This document shows, piece by piece, positions 34,724 through 48,000 of a stretch of DNA of 64,000 nt. Source of the DNA: Polytrichum commune (lineage: Eukaryota; Streptophyta; Polytrichopsida; Polytrichales; Polytrichaceae). The notes beneath the pieces are model-generated. The model was not told the origin of the DNA, did no database searches, and worked only from the letters and a program-made list of their open reading frames with translations. Numbering within the stretch: the stretch's first letter is position 1; each line of letters starts with the position of its first letter. Position numbers and translations under genes: made by a program. The stretch lies in contig OX485803.1 of the NCBI GenBank assembly GCA_950295325.1, positions 39,571,554-39,635,553 of the forward strand, in the 5' to 3' direction.

Positions 34724-37194
34724 GTCTGGGACATACATAACATTATTAAGCAGTGTACGTTCGTTCATGTGGGCCCCGAGAATATAACCATGGGATGCCA
34801 CAACTAGTGCAAATTCAAATCATTAATAAATGTTATGTAAGAGGCTTTACACTAAACTTAGTTATTCTCACGGTTTCTTATACAAATCTTTGTCTTCACC
34901 CTGACGAGGTGTTGACAAATTACAACAAGGCCATTGTTCCAAATCGTGAGCCTTATTTTCAAGCAATGCAAATTGATAAATTAATTGGACTGAGTTTTTG
35001 AGTTTGACAAGCATAGGGGAAAGATCTTGAGTGAAAGATCAACAAAGGTTGGCTTATGAATTTGGAAGCCCAAGAACATAGTGAGAGTGATACATGCACA
35101 TTGATATGTACATAACATGATTCAGCTAAGTGATCAAGTTGGGTGGGACCGGGAATATGTCATGTAAGGTTCTAAAATTATACCTTACGGATACTTGTCA
35201 GTAAGTAGATTTAGCCTTAAAACCAAGTGAGATTCGGGTGAAGCATTATCACTGAATATTATTGAAATGAAACGGTTGATAGTAGTTGTTATGCACATTG
35301 ATGCTAGTTGGATTTTTTTTAGCAAAGTTTCATTACTTATTCTTATGTTTATGATTGAAATTTAAAAGATGGAGAAAGATGGAAATTGAAGTTCATGAGT
35401 TTCATGGAAATCATGTGGAGATCCTATAGTCAATAATTGAGAGGGATTGTAGCACTAAGTATGGTAAATGTGTAAGGTGTACTTGGGTGTAGGGAAGGGA
35501 GAAGGTTGACTTTTTTCCCTTGCTTAACCTATGATCCTTTAAAAAATACCATTTGTGTTCATTTTTTAAGTATGTCCATTGATATGTGCAATTAAGTTGC
35601 CCCACAATAATTCACCGACATTCCACACCACAGTCTTTGAATACTTGTTACCACTACAATAGAATACATTAAATTTTTTTTAGTATGGTTGCTATACATG
35701 ATGAATTGACAAAGTTATAAGTTTTGTGATCTGATTTTTATCCAAAGTAGATTTGCATGGGTGAAGAGGCAACTTATTTGTAAAGGCAACCTAATTGCAC
35801 ATATCAGTACAGCTCCCCACTGCTTTGGGATGGAGCCAATACAAATCTCATTATTGGATCACGGACGAAATTGGGCGCTTTCACCTTAATCAAATACAGA
35901 AGCTTGAGTGGAACTCTATGTTCATGCATGTGAAGTCCCAGCTCATGACGGCAAATCAATATTGAATTCATATGCCAGAGTTGCTTTCGAAAAAACCTTC
36001 GTGCAATTCACTTCCATATGCCCGATCAATGGGTGTGTGTGAATATTAGGTTTACATTTCTGAAGATTATGTTATGTTCAAAGCTACTCAATTACTACCA
36101 ACATTGTACTTAAGAAAAGGGTTGGATGCATCATAGTCCTCTCAACATTTTCCAAACAATATCAATCTGGAATTCCCACACTTCTAAACAACTGATTTCC
36201 TTAAATGATGAAGTACATTGTATTAAAGATTGTAGAATGATATGCACTGGTGCCTAGGTAGTATCCTGTGAAGGTGGTGTGAGAGTGGTTATGAGTGATT
36301 GAAAGTGGGTGACGAAAAGTTAGCAAGGTGACGAAGAATTAACGGAAATGCTTTGGTACATTGTGACATGGAAATTGGTGTGCCATATTAATTAGAGTGG
36401 TCTTCATGACTTGTTATATACTGGTATCAAGTGTCATACAACACCCGCTCTAGCTCTCAGCCAATGATTGTAACACAACTAATGTGGGTCAATGATGAAT
36501 AGTGTGGGCCACTATAAATCATATGTTCAATGTAGTGGTGGAGGAAGGCAAAGGTTGCACATGCTTGACCACAACGCCGGTTAGGGTTTACTTGTACACT
36601 AGTAAAGTTAGTTAGAAAGTTGCATTAGACCTAGCTAGAGTTACTATTAGCCAATCAAAAAAATATAATTTAGTGTTTCTCATTTACTTTGAGAAGTTTG
36701 AATACTTTAGAAGGGAAATATAATCAAATGATTTGGTCGAGACCAATGACGATGATCTTCACATCCACCATATAGATGCTCTCTCTCTCTCTCTCTCCAA
36801 TTAAAATCTCCAACTCATACTTGATAGTACATCTTTGATTTTTAACTAGACCCTCGGAAAATTAGATGTCAAGTGGAGTTTTATTTATCTTATCATTTTT
36901 CATTTTAAAAAGAAATTCCGAAATGATTTGATGGAGATAAATGGAACCAATCCTCATTCCAATTATGTAGATGGAATCTACAATTCAATCTTTATTGCTA
37001 CATTCTCTCTCATAGGTCAACTCTGAGTGAGGTCTCCAGCTAATATTGTATGATAAATCTTTCATTAGAGTTGGACCCCATGCAATTAAGGGTTGGCATA
37101 CTTGCCAAACTTTTGATGTTTACTCACATCCATTATGAGGAAGTAGGTGTCCATTATATTCCTAAACTCTTCACTAGCACTCATGCGAATTCAC
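34724..37194. other. Intergenic DNA, nothing recognised
   Basis: Frames of up to about 82 codons (34753-35001) have no domain. A short CT tract lies at 36780-36797. No terminal repeats were recognised. Confidence 0.5.
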
Positions 37195-37400
37195 CACGAG
37201 TTTGAGAAATATCGGATGGAAGTTCAAGAATCCAGGAAAATCGCCAATCACTTTAGAGCAATCTATTGAACATACCTCAAATCGACAAAGAAAAACTGAA
37301 AGATCACAACATGCAACCGGTTGGACTTGGAAACACTTGGATCTCCACCGATTTATGCTCCCAAACCTTCCCAGTCTCCGATTAATTGGACCCCCCATGT
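37195..37400 (+). repeat. Dispersed repeat family A, copy 3
   Basis: This is a diverged collinear copy: CGCCAATCACTTTAGAGCAA, ATCTATTGAACATACCTCAA, AACATGCAACCGGTTGGACT and a TTTATGCTCCCAAA phrase correspond to copies 1 and 2. It has no insertion at the CACTTTAG site. Confidence 0.6.
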
Positions 37401-37501
37401 GGTGTTTAGGGGATAGGATAGGTAGTATACATGCCAAACGTGACATTTTCCTCGCGTCCATTCTTAACAAGTAGATTGGACCATTACTGCTAACTCATTC
37501 T

Positions 37502-38889
37502 TCAGTAGCATTGGTGGTTATTCACGGTCGCTGTAGGTTTGGGCCTCATCAGCACTGGACACTTCTCCTTGTTGGGAGGCCTCTGGAATGCATCCACATA
37601 CGTCGAAACTCCACCAAACGTCTCCGTCCTTGGCCCCCATCGCACGGGCTTGATAAACCTGTTGCAATGACCACGAAAATCCAGTTGGAGTTGAGAACTA
37701 GCCAGTTCGTGTTCAAGGCTTCAGGCACGTCACCGGCCAGTTTGGAGGAATCTAGTAAATTTTATCTTTTGAAAATAGAAACAAAAAGGGAAGAAATCAG
37801 CATGTAAGGAACTGTGTAACATGCATATATCTAAAACCAACACTCTGTATTGAGGTCATACATTTGGGGGCGTTGAATCTAATGGTTGTGGTATATTATA
37901 GCACTTAGTTTGTTTTTAGGTTACATGTTGATTTTGGAACTATATATGACTGTCAAGTTCATGAATTGGTTTTTGAACAGTTTTCGGTCGAGACCAATTG
38001 TGCCCAAATTATGTCCATGTTCACTAACGAATCCCCCCAGCGAATAGCAAAAAGGTAACAGTAGCCCGCAAAGAAAGAGGCTCTTTGTTTCTCAAGGCAA
38101 GTCTGCTTGTTGCCGTATCCACATACAAACATTGATCACGGATGAAAAAATGCAAATTATATTGGAAAATGTGTGGTGAGGGTTCCCACCCACCGGCAAC
38201 TGCCATATCCGCAAACATTTGCAGAAAGTGGATACGGTCATCCACATTTTCCAATAAAATGAGCATGTTTATGGTCACCGCCAACTCGCCACAAACATAA
38301 TTAAGGAGATGAGCAATCCACATTTTTAATCCTCCTCGGATTTTCACGTAAGGGTGGCACACTTACCTTGTTGTGACTCATTTCCACTTAAAAGTGAGTC
38401 GTGTATCTAAACTGGTCTAGGATGCTTTACCTGACAAGCTCTTTCTCATGTCCTCTTGCAGGACAATGTGGAATCAATAAAGATGCAAACGCAAAAAATT
38501 GGATGGATCAGCGAGGATTTGTCATGTGGATACGGCAACACGAGGGCTTACCCTAATGAAGTCAACGGCTATATATATATGTGTGTGTGTGTGTGTATCT
38601 ATACACATCCCACAAACATAATTAAGGAGATGAGCAATCGATGTCCTTAATCCTCCTCGGATTTTCGCGTAAGGGTGACACACTTACCTTATTGTGACTC
38701 GTTTCCACTTAAAAGTGAGTCATGTATCTAAACTGATCTAGGATGCTTAACCTGACAAGCTCTTTCTCATGTCCTCTTGCAAGACAATGTGGAATCAATA
38801 AAGATGCAAAAGCAAAAAGTGGATGGATCAGCGAGGACTTGTCATATGGATACGGCAACACGAGAGCTTGCCCTCATGAAGTCAACGAC

Positions 38890-38921
<32 letters not shown>

Positions 38922-41179
38922 TCCCACTTACTCACCTGTTGCTCTCCTGTGGCTTTGGCTGTGGGTAGTGCTCTCGAAACGTGGTGCGGTCGACGAAATC
39001 CGCCGGAGGGATATTAATCACCCTCGCCCTCTCGGTCCCCTCGTCATAAGGCCCCGACCGATGAGGGTGCAATTTCTCGCACAAGCTATACGTGTGTGGG
39101 TAGTGCTCGAGCTTGCGCCACGGTTGCACAGGCCTCGACTTGTCGACGAATTGTTCGGAGTAATGTGTGCTCCCTTGAAACGGCTCTTTGGAGGCTTCAA
39201 ACCCGGGAGGCCGGATCGAGTCTCGGGCGTTTGGCCCCCAATCTTTGTACGAGGCCGTGTAGGTTGTGGCGCCTCCAAACGTCGGTTGGTCGCTCGCCAA
39301 CGGTGTCTTTATCCATGCCCGTCCGGGAAACAAAGGCTTCTCGACATTGTATCGGGAGGAGTACTCTGAGTTGATCCATCTGCAACCACGTCCACTTCAC
39401 TCTCAAAAGAGCCGGTATAAGGTAGAAATACCATAACCCGTGAAAATAAGGTGAAATCTTCGCATTGAAGATCTGGTCTGACAATCATGAGATAATTTCC
39501 CAAGATAGACGAGAAGGATTCATGAAGACTGCAAGTTGTTTCATATTTATCTGTTCTGTACAAAAAAATGCTACAATTTTTCAAACTGGAAAGTTGTCCA
39601 ACCCCCTACTCGTTCACTAGAATCTCCCTACACCGAACATGGTAATCCGCATTTCCATACAAAACATCGCCTAAATCGGTTACCTCATGAGTACATAACT
39701 TTGACTCCCATTGGCTACACAAAGTGTACACACATTGAAGTTGTCGCCGAGCCATGATCCGTTTTAGAAATGGCACTTTGACACTATTATGATGGCGGTT
39801 TAACGCACGGCTAGAGGGTGGTTAATGGGGTATGGTATTTCTACCTTAGATTGCATGGCACACATGAGAGTTTGCACAATCTGCCAACAAGTATGAACCT
39901 CTACATTTATTTGGTTTATGAGGATGAACACCTTATCCAACACAATTTAGAATGAAGAGGTGGTTAAAATATAGTCAGTTATATGTGACGATCGTTGTTC
40001 CTTTGTTTATCGTATTAGCATTTACCTCTAGCTGATGTCATTTTGACTATGCTTTCGATAGTCAACCACTTAATAATATCCCATACATATGCAAAGAAAG
40101 AATATTCTACAAAGGCGCCACCATTTCATTGGCAATGTGATTTAATAATAGTCTAATGAAATAGGTATGACCTATGTTCTCTACTTCCATCCCATCCTCC
40201 CTTCCTTTCTCTTGTCTTCCTTCCTTTCTCTTGTCTTCCTTCCTTGTAATTCTCTCTTCTCTCTCCTCTCTCCCCCTTCCTTGAACTACCTTATGTATTC
40301 TTTGGGTCTTCTAAGGTTGCTCACATATACATGTGTGCATGCTGTAATAATTTCTAGGATGATTGCAACTATGTGATCCAAGAAAAAGAAAGAAAAAGCA
40401 AAAGAAAAGACAGGCATGCAAGAAGCGATGGAATAACCAAGAAAACTTAAGAGACATGCAGCTTTGAATTGCTAGTCAACAAACGAAATATTACATTAAC
40501 AACCTCGATTGTCCGAAACGTCCTTCAACTTGGACTCAAATTAAAATGATCATGATGGTTCTATTATTGTCCATAGAATGAACACAAAACTTGTTTCTCC
40601 TACCCCAATTCTTTGAGCCTTATCTCTAGGTTATGTACTCCTCATTACCTCCTTACTCTCATTTGTTGCTGCTATTCAATGTTCTACACATAGATAGAGC
40701 TCCTCAAACTAATGACCCCAAACAGAATAAAATCCACATGATATTTGAGCACCGACAACTCTTGGACGGGCAAGCAAAACGACCGGTGACACTCATATAT
40801 GTTTAGAAATTGAATATTCATTCCAACCATTCAATTAGAATGTTTAGTTCTAGCTCAACTTTTGTCAGAACTTTTCCTTCCACCTTCCCTATGTCAATAT
40901 CACAACCACAAGGTTTGCTCAAAATTCTACAGTTCGAAGATTGAGGACTCACTTGGGGTAATAATCCCCTGTCGGAAAGACTCCCTTGAGAGAGACTCCA
41001 TCTTTGCACGTTCTGTCCGCATGGGAGCATTGGGGATAATATTTGGAAGTGTACTCACTCGCACCTTGAAATCGGGCATCTGTATCTTTAATATTGAGAG
41101 ATTGATACTTTGATGTCTCTGCAGGCACACATTTATGTTTCCCACAGTTACAAGCTGTGCAGACACATTGCTGAGCAGC
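37502..41179 (-). CDS. SAXO: SAXO/FAM154-like stabilizer of axonemal microtubules (first short exon not found)
   Basis: Three minus-strand exons join in phase: 41179-40953, 39379-38936 and 37658-37502, giving 275 residues and a TGA. Junctions are CCAA|GTGAGT..GTTGCAG|A, AACAG|GTGAGTAAG..CAACAG|G. The N terminus has the cysteine-rich CVCTACNCGKHKC, the SAXO signature that targets centrioles/basal bodies. The rest repeats the microtubule-binding F-x-G-x-(S/T)-x-Y pattern: FQGASEYTSKYYP, GVFPTGDYYP, FGGATTYTASYKDW, PFQGSTHYSEQF, ADFVDRTTFREHY and FGGVSTYVDAFQ. Known SAXO proteins coat and stabilise ciliary and flagellar microtubules. A land plant would need this only in motile sperm. Exon 41179 opens at phase 0 after a T-rich acceptor, so a short upstream exon should hold the ATG; I could not identify it. 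The last intron contains a 319-bp tandem duplication and AT/AC repeats 15 bp from its donor. Confidence 0.85.
38291..38930. repeat. Tandem duplication of 319 bp in the SAXO intron, with AT/GT and AT/AC tracts
   Basis: ACAAACATAATTAAGGAGAT occurs at 38291 and 38610, exactly 319 bp apart. The following TCCTCCTCGGATTTTC, TTCCACTTAAAAGTGAGTC, GACAAGCTCTTTCTCATG and GGATACGGCAACACGAG match throughout. Each copy ends in a microsatellite: (AT)n(GT)n at 38567-38597 and (AT)n(AC)n at 38890-38921. The copies are highly similar, so the duplication looks young. Confidence 0.92.
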
Positions 41180-42569
41180 CTGCCGCAAAAAAAAAACAAC
41201 CAACAAACACAGACAGTCAGCCAGCAGAACATCTCATTCTTCACACAGTTTCTTTTGTTGGGCACAAATTGAGAAATCGATTGTAAGAAAGAACCCAGAA
41301 TACAACCAACCCTGGCGAACCAGCGCAACCTGAGTGGAAATCAAGAAATAATGTTCATCTGCGATCTCTCCATCCACGTGACAACTACGTTACTCTGAGG
41401 CACAATAAGGCTTTTGACCCCCCAAGTCGAATCGAATTCGTTCAGGACGTCTTGGTAGCTAGGCTACATCTCATTCTCCACACATCGAGAATTTGAGAGG
41501 GAGATGAACACTGCATTCTAAGTTGTGTTTATTACACTCACATAGTAGCCTCCCTAACTCCCAATCTCTGCAAACTGATAGGTAGCTGGACTCAGAAGTG
41601 TACTTATTGGGTATATATGCTGGCAAGGCGTCTTTCCTCTTCATCTAACTGGAAGCACTACACTGGATATTGTAATTATCATCTTAATATAGTATTTTAT
41701 GTTACAAGTGGTAACTTTTTCTAATGATACTTATGAACAAGTTTATGAAGATTGCCATCCTAACTTTACTATTGATCCATCCAAATGTCACTTTTTGTTG
41801 AACAAAGTTCGGTATGATCTGCATCCTAACATTTCTGTGATGAGATATTATCATGGATGCTTGAAATGTGGTGGAAAAGCACGTAGGAAGTGACAGTAAT
41901 TGCAGGCATTGGGAATTTATGATGCTATATGTTTTTTACTTGTAAGGAATGACAAATAATATTAGGTCTACATTCAGTGTTGTGACACTACACGGGCGGT
42001 TTACAAATAGTATTGAGCAAGACATTTAGAATTGGTAACACCAAATACAACATTTAGTGTACTTATTCAGCAAAAAGGAAGCAAGACTGCTGCTATCAAT
42101 GATACAAATATCATACATGCTCATAATTACCATGAACTTAGTTATTGTATCAATAACACTCATGAGTTGCTCGCATCTCACTAGACATTTTGACAGTATT
42201 ATAGTTATCTTTAAAGTCTCCCAAAAACTCATGGTTTGGTCGGGAATTTTGGCCCATTTTTTATATTTAGAATGTTTAAGAAGTTTTAAAGTGGTATTGG
42301 AGCCTCCAACTTTTATTGAAATAAAAGAGAGGCATTTGACTGTGGCCAAAAGACAGCTGTATAAATTTAAATTCCATGAAAAACTTGTGCATGCACCTAA
42401 AATGGTGCTCTCCAAAGCTTGATAAGTAGATTTTTTTATATAGCCGCCTTTAGGCCAAAGTCAAGTGCCTCCCCTTAATTTCATCAAAATGGGGGTTCCG
42501 ACACCACTTCAACACTCCTCAATGATTATAAAATGTTGGATGTGGGCCAAAAAACCTTACCACACCATG
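41180..42569. other. Upstream region of SAXO, otherwise unassigned
   Basis: The missing first exon and promoter of SAXO should lie here. A 64-codon plus-strand frame at 41699-41893 (CHPNFTIDPSKCHFL) and overlapping frames on both strands at 42026-42422 have no recognised domain. They may be transposon debris. Confidence 0.45.
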
Positions 42570-43020
42570 CGTTATTGAGAGACATTAGAGTTATTAGTAA
42601 AGTCCATCAAAGGAGGATGAAACCATGGGTGTGATCATTCTTTGAGAAAACTTTCTATTAAGAGCTCGTTAGCTCATTGTGTATTGGAGCCTATTTTAAA
42701 AGTTGGGTGAAACTTTTGGGACATCCTCTTTCCACCTCTCAAACTTTGAGAGAATTTTAGAATCTAAAATAGGGCATGTGCATGGGACCCGCTAGCTCAA
42801 ATCCCAGAACGGCTTATGCAAGGCTAGCTTGGCCTATCCATCCTAGTAAGACAATCTAGAAAGCCACTTTTTTAGAACCCAACACCACTCTTTGTGTATG
42901 ATGATTTAAGTATTAAGGAAACTTGGGTGACTTTGTGTTAATTCTCATAAACTCAGGTTTGGCATGAAATCCATGGTTTCATTTGCTTTACTTTTCAAAT
43001 AACTCCATCAAGGATAACTC
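42570..43020 (+). repeat. Dispersed repeat family B, copy 2 (LTR-like)
   Basis: This is collinear with 9465-9900. The sequence just upstream (ATAAAATGTTGGATGTGGGC, CCACACCATGCG) has the look of plant LTR starts, suggesting this copy is longer, from about 42500. No internal retrotransposon region adjoins. Confidence 0.6.
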
Positions 43021-45076
43021 TATTGCCACTTGAGAAACACATAACTTTTCTGACCTTTCATCACTCTGACATTTATGGTTTTAGCTAATCATGTCTAAAA
43101 GTTTCTCTCATCAAATCAATGAGATTTATGTTTATAGAGAGTCTTTAAGTTTAAAATTTTATATTCAACAGGGAAGGATCGTAAAATGTCTCCAGATTTT
43201 AACATGGACGTGATGAGGCTTTGATGATGTCTCAGAGCTTTTCTTTTGTGACAATTTCCACAAGTCCCTTGAGAACATGGTTTTTACAACACATCTTAGA
43301 CTCTGCAAATTACTCCTGTTGAAAGTTAGTCACTCACATGGAGATCAACGCAGCTAGGAGGGGGTGGTGGTGTGGGCTTTGGGCACGAAGCTGGATTGAA
43401 GTTGGTCGCCATAAAAAATCAAATTTACTCACTATGAAGCACAATGTATGCAGAGTCCCTTCTTAGTTCTGCACAACACCTGAACAAATCAAAGAGCACC
43501 AAATGAGGTTTTTGGACACCTCAGAGAAAAACCAAGAATGGTTGATTGACTTTTAATCATACTTGATAAACAATAGCTATAATTGCCTTCTTTCTTCGAC
43601 AGCAATTAGTGATGTCCAGCTCAAGATTGCTCGAGGTCCAGTGAGAGATTCCCATTTTGAGGATTGGAAACCCCCTACCTCATTTCGCAGTGTTGATCAT
43701 TTTCAAGTTCTGGGTCACCTACAAAGAAATGGACCATGCTCCATTGCCATAGCAAAATCTCGGTAGACATACAGTAATCGAATACATTACACCACTCAAT
43801 TTGTGTGCAAAGTCACACAATCTGGACCCGTGACCCCACTTTCAATATGATAATTGATGAGGTCTGGGTAAGTGCTCGCAGCTGTCCCAAGTGTAAAACA
43901 AGCAGCTCACCCTGTAATGGCTCTGCTAAAATTTTGAAAATGGACTGTACTCCAAGTTACAAAATTTTGTAACAATTCATACACAGATACATAGTCTCTT
44001 CCCTATGGGCAGAGCCAAGAAAACCTCATAAATCGAATGCCACATGCATTTTTTGAACATCCTTGAATGCCAGAATTGGCCTACTCACTGAACTTGTTGT
44101 GCAAGGATATACCTCTTGAGGGGTTTTTCAGCTGCACATTTTTATGTAGCCACATACATTTGAAACCTAAGTTGGAAGTGCCTTCACAATTTGATGAGGA
44201 CTTTTCAACACCTCTATGTCCATTTTCCACCAAGCCTGTTGGAGCCTGGTGTCATTACATTGATGAGCGTAACAACTGGTGAAGTGGTGCTGAAGCCTTG
44301 ATCTGAGACGTGTAGAGGTTTCCTGTGCAATGTATGATTATGAATACTGTGGACTAAACTACCTTAAATTTTTTTAATTATTTGTTGGTTCCCTTTCGGC
44401 TTCACTCCCTGGAAAGATAACTTCATCATACCTCATGGCTTCTCCCTTCAGACCCTCCATATCTTGGATACTGTAGCCCTTGGACACAGAAGCAACTCTT
44501 CACATCCTTGAGACTTTCTAGGAGTGCTTCGCAATGGTTCAACCAAAATCACTCAGAACCACCAACTACAGTACATTTGAATTGCTGTACTGTTTCAATC
44601 ATACATGTGAAAGAAGTCAAACGAAGAGTTTGTTATAAGCATTCGGGTGATGTTTGGACTGTGGTCCTTCTGCTTAATTAGGTAGAATGGAATACAATTA
44701 ATTATCTAGATGTAACTCTGCAGTGATAGATATGTTGTTGGTTGCACTAAGTTTGACCAGATCCATTCTACTGCAATAACAATACTCGATTGGAACCAGT
44801 CATTTTTATGTGTATGCAGTCGCTCTGCTTGCTACCAAAGATGATGATGTATGTTGAGGCGTGAGAACTGAAATGCAAGAATTTAAATTCTTCTGAAATT
44901 GGGGAAAAACAAAACGAGAAAGAAAAAAGGCGACACATCCCTTACTGGACTGCAGCTTGAGAATGAAGTGACACATGGTATGTACAAACATCCCAGAGCC
45001 ATGTTGCTGCCAGATTCTTCCTAAAATCCCAAGACTGATTACCCTTCACCTATTTCTTTGTACCTGCCTGCAAATG
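43021..45076. other. Intergenic DNA and 3' flank of the TcdA-like gene
   Basis: No gene is supported. Frames at 43563-43766 and 44067-44282 are under 72 codons without domains. The right end should contain the 3' untranslated region of the minus-strand gene ending at 45077. Confidence 0.5.
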
Positions 45077-48000
45077 CTAAAATTCCATTGCAGCTCGGTT
45101 CAATGTAGCTGTCACCATGGAGAAATATTCTGGGTCCCGCACAGAGATTTCATCCAGTGTTGTTGAATCATGCTCTTCAGCCTCGTCAAATGTTAATAGC
45201 ACCAGGTTGTCAATGTTAGGTGGTCGTTCACTGTCCCATCTGCAGTTCCCAAAGTCGAGGAAACTTTCTTAATAGTGGAATTACAAGGAATGGAAAAGTA
45301 ACAAAGGTACAAATCCAACATGCAACACTGCATCCAAATATATGATTACTGATATGAAAAAACTACATGATTTATATGCTTTTATGTTACCAAGAAGAGA
45401 CAGTGTTCCATACCAGAAAAAATGTAATCAATCACCTAGTTATCATATGACATGCTCAAAAAAGACTGTCAAAGAAACAAACAGCAAAGAGGAATGTACC
45501 TTGTAAGAGTGAGGTTGTTCATGGAGCGCCACATGCCTCGACCTACGTTAGTGGACTGTTGATCTTTTGCACTGCGGCCTCGCCAAAGTTCTCGCACCAC
45601 ATAAGCAACTTCCTCTTTGTCCACCTTCACGACATAGGTATGATTAGAGACTTCAGCACTGATAACAAGACTTTACAACATGTGCATCTCAGATGTGTCA
45701 CAGTTGAAAAAATATAGATATGAGAGTTATCCTTTGATACAAAGGGACTTTTTGTTGGGAGTAGGTCAGTTTTCAGTGCATGCATGGAGGTAATGTGGAG
45801 GTTTGAACAAAAAACCCAAATATGTTGAACTCATATTGGCATGTCAAGAGCTGCTACACTGAGTTTGGCCCTCAATGAACCAAAATAGGTTGCTCTCCTT
45901 CAAACTCAAACACTACCTTCAAACATGCACCACAACTGGAAACAGTTTATGACATTGTATGCAAAACAACCAATAGAAAATCAGAGGACCAACTCCCAAC
46001 GCAAAGGATAACTCTATTGTGCTTTGAAATACCTCAACAGCCTCAGCAGAGCCACATAGGAGCTCCTCTCGCTCAATAAGCCGTTGGTGCAATATTCCAT
46101 AGTGCTCCACATCCAGATTCACCACTGGTTCTGTTTGGAAGAACATCCCTGCAATTTGGGTGACAACATACGACGCCATCACTTGGCCAAATATGGCTGG
46201 GATAGTACCCAATACTGGTATAATGCGAACCCTAAATCCTGGGACAACCTGCTTCCAGAACGAACTCTTATCATCAGCCACACAACACCCAATGCCCTTC
46301 CGGATTTAAGTTAATCTTGTCCTAGCTAGGGGAGAAACGATAAGATTACCCTATAAATACCAGAGAACATATAGATTCAAGAAGTGTCCAAAGTATTGTA
46401 GAGAATGCAATATTGTACAGAATAATGGAGGTGGACCGACCTGATAGTCGGTTGGGTCAGCATCTTCTCCATTTGGGCCTTTAAATGGCAACAACTTTGC
46501 TTTAGGTTTCTCAAGTGAGAAAACCACTGGAATTCCTCCCAGAATGCCATGCTCTCTTCTTAGGCGATGCCTGACCTGTCAAAATTAATTAGTGTCACTG
46601 TCTCCCAATCATGCTATCCTACGACCAGTAACAACAACTGCCAAGGGACATTATTATTGGCCATTTGTGAAGAGGACATGGAAGAACTTACAGAGCGGGA
46701 CAGAGGGTCATTTGACGACTCCTTCAAATCTGCAATGCGAATGCGAGTAGGATCAACACGGGCCCCAGCTCCTGTTGCTGATAGAACCTTCAAGTTCTTT
46801 TTCACACATGCTGCCAAGAGGGCGACCTATGTCCACAAGAAATATTTATTGTAATTATTTCTAATAAAATAATTACAAAGACACTTAAGTGAAGACATAG
46901 AGATATGCAGGTCTATAAGAATCTTGATTTTGCTTTTTTCATGGCCCTTTGTCATACTTATTATGACAGATCCTTGAAGAAAAGAACATATATTTATCCA
47001 CTGTTGAAAGTCAAAAAAGGCTACCTACTTACTCTCAATATCAATGACAAAATGAATAAGAGAAGAAATGAGGATTAGGTGTGTGCACACCTTTGTGTCA
47101 ATATTGTCAATGCAGTCAAGGACATAGTCAGGAGAACCAGAGAGAAGTTCATCTTGTGCAGATGCTTCAAACATTTGCACACAGGCTTCAACATCACACT
47201 CAGGAAAAATACGCCGGAAGTGATTTTGCAAGCACACAGCTTTGGACATCCCCACATCTGACCTTGTCGCCACTGCATGACGATTCAATGACGAAACTGA
47301 GACCTGGAGGACACGCATGGTCAATTCACTGATGCAAAAAACAGCTAAAACCAAAACTGTGGAAAACGATTAAAAATTATCCACATCTACAAATAGACAG
47401 TAACTCTATTGAGCAAAGTATGCCATTACTCCTTAAATGTCCAAGAAGCCCATTCTGGGGCTCAAGGTGTCATAAGGAGGGGTTTAAATCTACTTCTTCC
47501 TATTTTCAGATTGAAATTCAAAAGCAACTGTACCTCAACTCAGCTCATTGATCATACGCATTATTCCAATCAGAGCTTACATGTGTGTATCATGCATTAT
47601 AGGGACACTTGGGCTCATATAAAAGAGCTAGACTCAAATACATACTATATATTTGTTACATATGAATTTATGTGCACTTCCTCTTTTTAATAGGTTGAAC
47701 TAAATATAGATTCATTATTGTAGATCAGATAAAATATTATATCGATACTTGTTTTGTGAGTTTGTACAAATCGTCACATATCCCACATAAACACACCCCC
47801 GGGCCTTTAAAGGTGAAGCCACCTGATCAAAGTCAATTAAGCGTAATTTGCCAACTCCACACCTCAACAGCATTGCAGCTGCATGGCTGCCAACTCCACC
47901 AAGCCCCACCACAACCACAAAGGAACGGTGGACCTTCAGCTGGCCCTCTTCTCCAAAAAATTGTATGTTTCTGCACAAATTCACAAATATGTATATCAAT

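Noticed and set aside
38456-38968. Plus-strand gene with repeated VESIKMQ frames
   Set aside because: The frames are the two copies of the intronic 319-bp duplication, on the strand opposite the SAXO gene, with no domain and microsatellite-coded tails.
42026-42422. Overlapping 129- and 121-codon frames on opposite strands
   Set aside because: No domain in either; overlap of two long frames in AT-rich DNA is expected by chance.
46310-46440. Extra coding exon between TcdA-like exons 7 and 8
   Set aside because: Exons 7 and 8 already join in phase and the family sequence is continuous across them.
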